Assembly: GCA_911728455.2 (NCBI GenBank)
Contig: OU452222.1
Span: 2,981,592 to 3,045,591 of the forward strand
Direction: 5' to 3'
Source: Marthasterias glacialis
Lineage: Eukaryota; Echinodermata; Asteroidea; Forcipulatida; Asteriidae
Length of the DNA stretch: 64,000 nucleotides
Under the pieces are notes generated by a model. That model saw nothing but the letters and a program-made list of their open reading frames with translations, was not told the origin of the DNA and ran no database searches. Numbering within the stretch: the first letter of the stretch is position 1; each line of letters starts with the position of its first letter. This document shows, in pieces, positions 33,397 to 41,659 of this stretch. A program made the translations under genes and the position numbers.

Positions 33397-33680
33397 ACCT
33401 AGGACAGTTTGTGGATTCTGATTGGTCAAAACGTGATAACGTGGGGGTGTATTAACGGCGATATAAAGACCAGCTAACAAAACAAGAAAGTATCGCCGAG
33501 AAAGAAAAGTTACAAAATGGACGATTTTAGCCGTCTATTTCGTTAAAAAGGTATTTTTGGGTGGTGGCTGGCCGCTGTTAACGACCGCGCCTCCGGCTTG
33601 GTCGTTAACAGCGGCCAGCCACCACCCCGGTCATTACCAAGCAGTGAAGACCGGGTCCTCGCACTGTTATTCCCTAAATA
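33397..33680. mobile_element. GC-rich insertion with a perfect 27-bp hairpin
   Basis: The paralogous introns run directly from AAATTAA into ACCAAATTCAAAA, while this unit carries about 280 extra bases here, bordered by short TAAATA direct repeats. The insert holds a perfect inverted repeat: a 27-base arm at 33560-33586 (GGTGGTGGCTGGCC...), a 13-base loop and its exact complement at 33600-33626. Its base composition is unlike the AT-rich surroundings. It is probably a small non-autonomous element. The superfamily is unknown. Confidence 0.65.
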
Positions 33681-33747
33681 AAACCAAATCTAAAACCATT
33701 GGATATGGGTTAGGGTTATATGAGTTTTAATACTGATGTTTACTCAC

Positions 33748-33844
33748 CATGGTGTCCAGATTCACTGAGGATAATGATATTCTGAAGCATCATCTTTGAT
33801 TGTCCCCCATAACAGATTGCCAGTCCATGTGTATATCACTCAAT
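33748..33844 (-). other. ATG/GTGAGT exon, right copy A (outermost)
   Basis: The acceptor TTTTAATAG and donor GTGAGT bound the exon, which ends GACACCATG. It is the first copy in the direction of transcription. No upstream exon was identified. Confidence 0.5.
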
Positions 33845-33885
33845 CTATTAAAATAAACAAAGAATTAAGATTGTTTATTTAATAC

Positions 33886-35170
33886 ATGAATATGGTCCTT
33901 CTTTATAAAGTGACAAAGTCCAAAATGGGTCAACAATTAAAAAAACAAGGGGGTAAAATCCCATTTACTTTTAAATACATATTTCTACTATTAACAATTG
34001 TTTGTAGTCAACCAGGACCTCTCCAATATCGATGCTTAGTTTCATCTCTGAGTTGTGACACTAAGTGTTCACCTACAGCAAAAGTAAAACAAAAATTGTT
34101 TGTGAAAATACTTACATTCCTGCAATCAAGATAGTGACCTCCCTCCGTATTTTACACAGTTTTTGACCGATTTTGATGAAACTTGACGCAAATGTTTGTT
34201 TCACCGAGTTCTACAAAAACTGTCACATGAGGGCGTTTTTGACTGCTTTTTGCCCATTTTGGGTCAAAAATGATGTTTTCCTGATTATTTCTGTATTTTT
34301 TGTCCAAATGTATTGAAACTTGGAAAACTTGTTTAATTAAACATGATAAATATAATTTCAACCTAGTTTTATAACTGAAGTCGCTATTGGGAAGCTACAA
34401 TCCATTAATAATTTTATCCAATGTTTTGGAAAATATGTTTGTTTTTTTTGCATTTTTTCACTTAAAAATGGCAGCCACCCAGGGCCCAGAAAGCGAAAGC
34501 AATGGTGAGGCTTGGTTAACAAATTGAAATTATTTTTTGGTCTGACAGTACGAAATTAATAGTATTCTATTGTTTAAATTGATATTATTTGCCCCACTAT
34601 TTACAGGCTGAAAACACAAAATCCTAGACAGCTGCCATTTTGAATGTCCAAAAGCATTTCAGACTATCACATGAATCATTACTATCACTTTTCTGGCAAA
34701 AAAATCAAAAAAGAATGGAAATTAGGTTCAAAAAGTTTTTAAAATCATTAAAAAGCCTTAAATCGTGTGACCCAAGGTCAAACCATTGGTTGCCATGGCA
34801 ACAGCTAACCCCTGGTTTCAACTCTTTGTTCGCTAACATGATTCTACATATATTTTGGGAAAAGTAAACAAAATTCACGGTGATCAGACTAAGTTTTGAA
34901 AGTAACAGGCAAAAGTTTGGTGGGGGGGGGGAGGTGGCACATTGTGTGTTGATTGCAGCAAACTAAAAAAGTACCCAGTAAATTTTATAAAATATATTCA
35001 GATTGGTAATATTGGTGTCCTTATTAAAAACTAAGAGATGAAAGTGTTTTAACTATTCCAAAAGCCAACATTGTATCACACCTTTATGGGCTAAATTACC
35101 ATCTAAAATAGCCCATGTCAAAGGAATTCATGCTTAAACCTTCTCTACAATATAACTAAGTATTATAAAC
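33886..35170. other. Non-coding stretch, possible dispersed repeat at 34140-34420
   Basis: No gene is supported. The phrase GACCGATTTTGATGAAACTT at 34160 has the look of an interspersed repeat, but no second copy is in the window. A G-run occurs at 34921-34931. Confidence 0.35.
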
Positions 35171-35174
35171 TTAC

Positions 35175-35281
35175 CTTAGAGTATGTAAGATAGGTAAAAT
35201 GGACACACTGAGTTGTAGGCACTAGCAATCTACTGGGTGCTTGGGATGAGATCTTGGGAAGCACCAGCACAAGGTATCAAC
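35175..35281 (-). other. Candidate terminal coding exon, tandem copy 1
   Basis: The minus-strand acceptor CAATCCAG and donor CTAAG/GTAAGT bound it. One frame ends LIPCAGASQDLIPSTQ and TAG. The second copy at 35626 gives LVNFAFTSQDTIPCTK and TAA at the same place, so peptide and stop position are parallel. The peptide is too short to name. Confidence 0.35.
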
Positions 35282-35625
35282 CTGGATTGAATAAAATGAT
35301 AGACATTAGTACAAGTTTGATTTAAACAACTAATTTTGTTCATCTGACATGTGGGAATGGCTACAAAATCTGAAACCCTCCCCCAACCTACAACACTATA
35401 AAAAAAAAAGATTGTCAATATTAAAATTTACTGATTATGAAGTCCAAATTAGAACCAAGACTTTCAGGAAATGTTTATTTCAGAAGTATTTTTAAAATAG
35501 AGAAAATCAAATTTGAAGACCACAAAAATCTACCTGAGCTTAGTTAGTTAGTATCTATAATAGACCACATCAAAATGAATTCATGCTTACCTTCCCTACA
35601 ACATAATGAAGTATTATAAACTTAC

Positions 35626-35730
35626 CTTAAAGTAAGAAAGATGGACAGCGGACACACTGAGTTGTAGGCACTATCAATTTACTTGGTGCATGGGATGGTA
35701 TCTTGAGAAGTGAAAGCAAAATTAACCAAC
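35626..35730 (-). other. Candidate terminal coding exon, tandem copy 2
   Basis: This is a paralogue of the exon at 35175, 0.45 kb away in the same orientation with matching splice borders and the shared CCTACAACTCAGTGTGTCC segment. The duplication includes flanking intron such as TAAGTTTATAATACTT. Confidence 0.35.
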
Positions 35731-36646
35731 CTGAGTGGAACAAGGCATACATAAACATCAATCAAGTTTCATTTTACACATTTATTTCCTTCATCTGAAA
35801 TGCAGGGATGGTTAAAACAATCTTATTTTGAACCCCCCCCCCACCCTCAATGTTTTTGACACTAAGAAAAATTAATGCTTGTCAATCTGAAAACCCACTG
35901 ATTATGAAGTTTGAATTACAAATTCTATTTTCTCAACTGTTTTTAGACAGAAATACTTCTGTGGAAGATTGGTACTGGTAAGAACTTCATAATCAGTAAG
36001 CTCTCTGACTAATACTAATAAAAAAAACTGTTTGGTGAATACCAATCCTGTATTCTACCTTCAAACTTGAAAACCTAATTACACAAATTATTAGTTGAAA
36101 CCCTGAAGTAGCTCATGCATTCATTCAAATGAGCCTGAAATCTGGCACGCAATTTCTCTACGCTCTGGTAAAGTTGACAACAGTATGCAAAATTACATGT
36201 AGGTCTACTATGTTTACCAGGTATTGCACATGTGGAGAAGTATAATGGCAATCTCAAGAGAAGTCGCCATGACTATCATGATAGTAAATAGAAGTAACCA
36301 GTCAGGCTGAACATTGCTTGTGTAATTTGTTTGAGCTTTTGATCAATAAAACCAAGAACCATGATATCAATATGGATGATTTTCCCATTTGTTTGGTTTG
36401 GCTAAAACAGAAAACAAGCAGATCTTAAAAAGGCTGTTTTTAAATGTCTAAAACCTACCATGGTTGCACCATGGGTCCCTCGTTATTCCTGTGTTCTGCC
36501 CAAAAGGTGTGTGTAGTGAGATAGTTCTGTAAGCACTGAGTAAGATGAGTTTGCTTGGCTGAAATGAAGATGCCTCTTTTTTAAACTTACTCTATTTGAC
36601 AGTAAACACTCTGGTCATCAAGTAGAAAGCTGCAGTAAGGTTGACA

Positions 36647-36754
36647 TCAACTGCATAGAGGTGTCTGAAGCAGAGGGTGGCCAAGTTTCATGAGTTCAAG
36701 GTGCACATGAAGGGTGACCATTTTGGGCTCTTCTATTGTCACTGATGGTTTCAT
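36647..36754 (-). other. Candidate coding exon of 35 codons
   Basis: The minus-strand acceptor TTTCCAACAG is followed at once by an ATG frame: MKPSVTIEEPKMVTLHVHLE, then LMKLGHPLLQTP and a TGA. It sits on the same strand as the candidate exons at 35175 and 35626. No family recognised. A chance frame is possible. Confidence 0.28.
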
Positions 36755-36792
36755 CTGTTGGAAAGGGAAAGACAGAACAAGATTAAACACTA

Positions 36793-37903
36793 CTGCAATT
36801 TTCGGAATATAAGCCGTGGCTCATACATTGATTTTTATCACAAAAAATGTTGCTTGTATTCCGGGCGGCTTATACAACGACACTTGATTAATAAACCCTA
36901 GAACCATCCTTTATATTTCACAAAAAATAAACATGTTTCTTGGTTTTGACGGGAATTTTAACGGCAAATAATTTTTTCTGTTGATTTCATGGTGTTTAAC
37001 TTGTGCATCCGAACTTTCTTTGTTACTAACAAATACTTTAGTTAAACTTTATTATTACTTTTCTTTTATAAACATTTACATTTTTGTTCCACAATCTCTT
37101 TTTTGAAAATTGGTAGCCCTGAAAGGGCTGTTGGTTATGTACAGGCATTGATAGCCTAAAATCTCTCAAAGTCTTCATCTTCGCTGTGGCTGTGAAACAT
37201 CGGCAAGCTCTGCATCTAGCGCTGGGGTGTTCTCATCAGCATCAGAAAAGTCCTCCTCCTCTTACTCCTCAGCCCCACTCACAATCTTTGCCTTGACGAT
37301 GCCGTTGGCGATGTTCGATTGCTTCACTGACTTCCGCGCCATCAGCACCCACTGGCACACCCCAGCGTGGGTTGCTCTCCGCATCTTCCCCGTCACCGTA
37401 TACCTATGTGTAGGCCCACTGACATACAGTCCTCCCACGCCTGGCACAAGTGAACCTTGAAGACATGGTTCACCGTGATGTCTAACTGCTGAAGTTTCTT
37501 GGTCAGGCTGCCAGAAATCACCCCCAGGATGATGTCATGTTCCGACTTGAACACATGTGTGACATGGTCATCTTTATGTGCAGACACTGAATCATGGATG
37601 AGAATGGATTTCTTGCCAAAGAAGGCACCGGGTTGCCCACTGTAGCACTTTTCTGTCCAGTCCTCCATCACCTCCTTATTCATCCAACCTGCATAGGAAA
37701 ATTACAAAACACTTGTTTCGTACAAAAATTAACAACAAAAAATGAGACAGATGTTAATACAGAAATATACACACGCCGTCTATTGCTTCGTTTCACTCAC
37801 ACATACACTTATACACGTACATCTGAAACTTGTTTTGATGATTTTGGGGTGTTGCGGCTTATATCCAGGGGGCTTGTATTCTGAATATTATGGAACTGCA
37901 TTG
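36793..37903 (-). mobile_element. Decayed pogo/Tigger-type DNA transposon
   Basis: The left end CTGCAATTTTCGGAATATAA and the right end (reverse strand) TGCAGTTCCATAATATTC, with GAATACAAGCC beyond, are inverted relatives. TA dinucleotides flank at 36791 and 37904, as expected for the Tc1/mariner-pogo group. A second GCGGCTTATA motif lies near the left end at 36865. The interior encodes transposase remnants on the minus strand (37262-37683). The element is about 1.1 kb, shorter than an intact autonomous copy. Confidence 0.75.
37262..37683 (-). pseudogene. Tigger/pogo DDE transposase fragment, frameshifted
   Basis: The first frame (37683-37393) contains KKSILIHDSVSAHKDDHV and then SGSLTKKLQQLDITVNHVFK. 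These match the central Asp region and the 'G-x-L/T-x-x-x-Q-x-L-D' block of the DDE endonuclease domain of pogo-like transposases. A frame change near 37393-37430 is needed to continue into TVTGKMRRATHAGVCQWVLM, the helical tail typical of the same family. The DNA-binding N-terminus (HTH_psq/CENPB-type) is missing. In active relatives the protein cuts and pastes the element in the nucleus. This copy is inactive. Confidence 0.82.
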
Positions 37904-38089
37904 TACATTGTAAATGGTTGTTCTTGGAAGTGGGCTTTGAAACTTAAGAAACACATGTTATTATAATCATCAGGACGGGTAAGAAGGATCCAATAGTTAT
38001 TCAATTATTTTGAAATTCAGTACAAAACTACGAAGCCCCTGAAGAAAAAATTTCACAAAAATTTTCCCGCAAAATACAATTTTGTTATC

Positions 38090-38345
38090 TCGAAATAGTT
38101 TTTGGTTCCCTCATAATCATTTCAGTCCCTCACAAGATTATTTCATTTCCTCAAAATAATTTTGTTTGAGGGAACAAAATATTATTTCAAGAGAAACAAA
38201 ATGATATTTTGAGGGAACAACATTTCTGAGGGAATGAACAATTATTCTGAGAGAATGGAAAATTATTTTGAGGTAACGAAACAATATTTTGATGGAGCAA
38301 GGGAACGAAATAACATTCCAAGGGAAAATAAGTTATTTCGAGGGA
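38090..38345. repeat. Inverted-unit minisatellite around TTTTGAGGGAAC
   Basis: Short units of about 20-25 bases occur as GTTCCCTCAAAATAATTTT-type sequence up to about 38165. Beyond that they occur in opposite orientation (TTTTGAGGGAACAAAATAT). The switch makes a fold-back structure. Confidence 0.75.
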
Positions 38346-38514
38346 CTGAAAAGTCAATAGCCCACTTGTTAGGACTGTTATGGCTCTCTTCTAGCATCGG
38401 TCATGTCGGTCTCATCACAGTCGCCATCAGGTAATTGGCAACTATTAATGATGAGACTGATGTTAAAAGAGAGACATAACAGCACAACAAGGTGTGCTAG
38501 GACTAGGTCTAAAA

Positions 38515-38666
38515 CTAGACCCAGTAACTGGGGCGCTGTACTCCTTTTTTGAGATTTTGACATTATCTGTCGTACTAGCGCCTCAGTCCGTAATGTATGA
38601 GGGAACTCTGACGAATAGATGTCAAAATCTCAAAAAGGAGTACAGTGCCCCAGTTACTGGGTCTAG
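38515..38666. mobile_element. Palindromic MITE bounded by CTAG
   Basis: CTAGACCCAGTAACTGGG at the left end and CCCAGTTACTGGGTCTAG at the right end form long inverted repeats. Pairing continues with GGAGTACAG and GAGATTTTGACAT inside (152 bp in all). It is related to the diverged element at 20697. Confidence 0.85.
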
Positions 38667-38670
38667 TCTG

Positions 38671-38810
38671 AAGCCTGGTTCATACTCCACATGAGAGCGA
38701 AGGCAAAGCAAATTTTGGTGATGCAACAATTCAGTTTGCTCTGTTTTTCAATTGTGACGCAAAAAACTTTGCTTCACTTTCGTCATTGGCGTGAAGTATG
38801 AACCGGGCTT
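38671..38810. mobile_element. MITE with GGTTCATACT inverted ends, second copy
   Basis: The ends AAGCCTGGTTCATACT and AGTATGAACCGGGCTT are inverted. The interior holds GCGAAGGCAAAGCAAA and TTTGCTTCACTTTCG. It is the same family as 24981-25159 and lies within five bases of the MITE at 38515. Confidence 0.85.
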
Positions 38811-39106
38811 AAGCCTATTTGTAGGAATATTTATCTCACAATTTGATGTAGCCTATCGTTATGGGCTAAAATGCCGTACCCGGCTGTCACTTAATATCCA
38901 TGGAATTTAAGTAAACTTTGATCCTTACCTATCTAGAAGGGTTGAAGAATGTATCCAGATAGGGACAGGAAGTTTGAACAATTCTAAAGTGTTGAAAACG
39001 TTTTCATTGTCGCAGAGCAAGGACCCCCAAATCATCCTGTGTAAACAATCTTCGTTTCAAATGTGACAGCAGCAGCTGCCGCGGATTCAACAAGAGTTTT
39101 AAAAAG

Positions 39107-39320
39107 ATAAACAACGCCCTCCCCCGGCGCCCGCTCTCTAGTCTTACCCTCCTTTTCGTTCTGCCAGTGACCCCTTCCCACGGCTCATAATTCGTGATTT
39201 CTTACTGGTGGCCCTCCTGCACGGGCCCAGAACAAATTACAATATTGTGCAGCGCACTCCTCGTTTTGCGACTTGTTGTTGGCTACTCGTTGCGTGCAAC
39301 CAATGGTCAAGACGGCTAGG
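39107..39320. repeat. GC-rich direct repeat, copy 1
   Basis: GCCCTCCCCCGGCGCCCG, CCACGGCTCATAATTCGTGA, a CGCACTCCTCGTTTTGCGAC stretch and CGTTGCGTGCAACCAATGGT recur in order at 40785-40960. The copies flank the TTAGGG-rich and TAAATA-rich sequence between them. Confidence 0.75.
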
Positions 39321-39418
39321 TTGCGCGCTCCTCTTTTCGTGACCTGATTGGGAAGTAGGGGTCTCCGGGTTAGACGATTAGGAAGCGCGTTTTCATGACC
39401 GATTGGGCCCATCATTTT

Positions 39419-39860
39419 GGGGGTTAGGGTTAGGGCTTTAGGGTTAGGGTTAGAGTTAGGGTTTTAGGGTTAGGGCTAGGGTTAGGGTTTTAGGGTTAGG
39501 GTTAGGGTTAGGGTTAGGGTTAGTATTTTTTAGGAATAGGAAGTGCACTTCAATGACACGATTGACCTTCATTTTTAGGGTTAGGGCTAGGGTTTTAGGG
39601 TTATGGTTATTAGTGTTAGGGTTTTAGGGTTAGGCTTATTTTTAACTAATTTCACTTCATTTATTTAATTCAAGGGATAAAGCAGTAACATGATATAAAT
39701 ATAAAAATTGTAAGGGTTAGGGTAAAGCCAGGGTTATTTTTTTTATATTTTTGTTTGTTTTACTTATATCATTTCATTAATGTCAAGGGATAAAACAATA
39801 AAATGATATAAAAATAAAGATTGTTAGGGTTAGGGTTAGGGTCAGAGTTAGAGTTAGGTT
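39419..39860. repeat. Degenerate interstitial telomeric (TTAGGG) sequence
   Basis: Runs of GGGTTAGGGTTAGGG with TTTAGGG and GGGCTAGGG variants lie at 39419-39530, and shorter runs at 39578-39640, 39712-39725 and 39825-39860, separated by AT-rich sequence. The repeat is the vertebrate/deuterostome telomere type. Heavy interruption shows it is not an active chromosome end. Confidence 0.9.
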
Positions 39861-40174
39861 ATAAAACGATTATTTATAAATAATGGTTAGTGGGTATTGT
39901 TCTGTTGCATTGTTATTTTTTCGGTTGCATTTTTATAAATATAAATGCGACAGAAAACATCAAAATAATCATATGGAACACCACAGTAAATAATTATTAT
40001 TTATTAAATATAAAAATAAATTATACAAAAAGTGATTATTTAAAGATAATAATTATTTATTAATAATGGTTATAATGTAAAAAATAATTATTTATAAATA
40101 AGCATTACTTATAATAATGCATTATTTATAAAATGGTTATTCATAAATAATGCTAAAATATAAATATTGAAGTA
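39861..40174. other. Low-complexity TTATTTATAAATAATG sequence
   Basis: Repeated ATAAATAATTATTTATTA-like words with no coding content separate the telomere-like runs from the dispersed repeat. Confidence 0.6.
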
Positions 40175-40505
40175 TACCTTTTTAAGTTGTAAAGTTGTAC
40201 AATCCCTTTGTTAGATATTGACAGTAACATAATAGTTATTTTTGAGTCATAATAAAAAAAACGTTTGGATATGAAATCAGTAAATGGAGTAAATGTTAAA
40301 TTGTTTTACCTTTTTTAATTAGTGTGTATTTGATATTATATATTTGTACAAGATATTTTTGTTGCCTGTGACCAGCCTACAAATCTTGGTAAAATTGCTC
40401 ACATTACAACTACCACTTCTTTAGTATGTCACTACATTTTGTTGTGCTCCCTGCCTGCATCACGCAATAATGAATACAGATTCACATACATCAAAAAGGC
40501 TCCAG
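40175..40505. repeat. Dispersed repeat, copy 2
   Basis: This block, from AAGTTGTACAATCCCTTTG to CATACATCAAAAAGGCTCC, matches 5521-5925 in order and orientation with indels. Confidence 0.75.
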
Positions 40506-40784
40506 TCCTTTGGGCATGAATGCGCAAAAGTTCCGAACGCGCGCTAAAATGTCCGCTTGGTTTGTCCTTGTAAAAGTTCAATAATTAGCGTTTTAGCTAC
40601 TAATACATGGAGAAGAATATTTAAACAAGGGAAATTAAAGCCAAAGTCAATAAAAAAATCAAACATTCCCTTAGAAAGTGCAAGTCAGATATGGAAACTT
40701 TTCAATTTCGGAGTAATGACGCTTGACAGATGGGGGAGAGCGGGTGGGGGGGGGGGGGGTCTAAAGCTCTTGATCGAAACCGAA

Positions 40785-40960
40785 TGTCGCCCTCTCCCGG
40801 CGCCCGTCCTTCATCTCCTTTTCGTAGCAGACCCCATGAACCTCCACGGCTCATAGATCATGACTTCCCCATAGTTAATTAAAATATTGGGTTGCGCGCT
40901 CCTCTTTTTGTGACTTCTTTTACTGGCTATTACGTTGTGTGCAACCTATGGTCTAGAAAA
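40785..40960. repeat. GC-rich direct repeat, copy 2
   Basis: This is a diverged partner of 39107-39320, sharing TCCCGGCGCCCG, CCACGGCTCATAGATCATGA and TTGGGTTGCGCGCTCCTC. A G-run of more than ten bases precedes it (near 40746). Confidence 0.75.
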
Positions 40961-41059
40961 TATTTCAATTTAAGCCTAACCTTAAATCTATCCCTTTCTA
41001 ATTTAATGTATGTATTTTCTATGTTTCTAATGAAAAAAAAAATGAATTGAGAAAAATAC

Positions 41060-41590
41060 CCTTTTTGTACAAGAAGCTGTAACAGAGTGAAAACAAAATT
41101 TAGCAACGGCTCTATCTCTCAAAGTAATGGCGGGAAACAAGTCTGACACTGTTGGAAAGCCCTGCTATTGGGCTTTCCGAAAATGCGGGTCTTACGGCTG
41201 CTAGATAAATAGGGAGGATGCCAGTGACCGGAGAATGAGGACACTCCGAGGATGTCCAGTGCATACGGCCATGCTGTGTGTACGTTAACGATAGCCGCTA
41301 CGTTTGTGCTGGACCGAAGCCCGCAAAAAAACAAAAACAAAAAAAACAAAAACACGCCGAAAAAAAAATTCGGCAGCGCCAAGGCCTATAACACCACAAA
41401 TAATGGGGCTAGAGAAAATTTTCTTGTACCTGCAGTTAGCTGCCATAGTCCTGCATCCAAAAATCTGGATTTCCCGGTCAGCCAGGGCCATCTTCCGCCT
41501 TGAAACGACCAGGGAGCTGGGCTGCTCCGAATGTGCTTCAAACGCATGTCTAATGGCACTTTTGTATACAAAGCTGTAACAGAGTGAAAA
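41060..41590. repeat. Divergent edge monomer of the satellite
   Basis: The first monomer differs from the rest at many sites: CTCTCAAAGTAATGG instead of CTCCCAAAGTATTGG, a GCTATT hairpin loop, GGAGAATGAGGACACTCCG, and a C/A-mixed tract in place of the A-tract. Satellites usually show higher divergence at their edges because exchange rarely reaches them. Confidence 0.8.
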
Positions 41591-41659
41591 CAAGACTTAG
41601 CAACGGCTCTATCTCCCAAAGTATTGGCGGGAAACTGACAAATCTAACACTGTTGGAAA

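Larger units (their letters stand above)
31240..33850 (-). repeat. Four tandem exon-plus-intron units, outer end of right arm
   Basis: Units starting at minus-strand exons 33748-33844, 32934-33027, 31739-31832 and 31248-31344 each contain the exon, its ATG/GTGAGT end, a short TTAGGG-like stub and A-rich intron sequence with ACTGCACCAAGAAA-type phrases. Spacing is 0.5-1.2 kb. The left arm has one such unit. Confidence 0.85.

Noticed and set aside
41170-41200. CENP-B box in the satellite
   Set aside because: TTTCCGAAAATGCGGGT in the edge monomer fits eight of nine essential positions, but the standard monomer (GCCGG) fits only seven. A match of that level is expected about once per monomer-sized search by chance.
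41261-41290. 5S rRNA-like GCATACGGCCATG
   Set aside because: Only the short TACGGCCAT word matches. The 5S internal control region and conserved core are absent.
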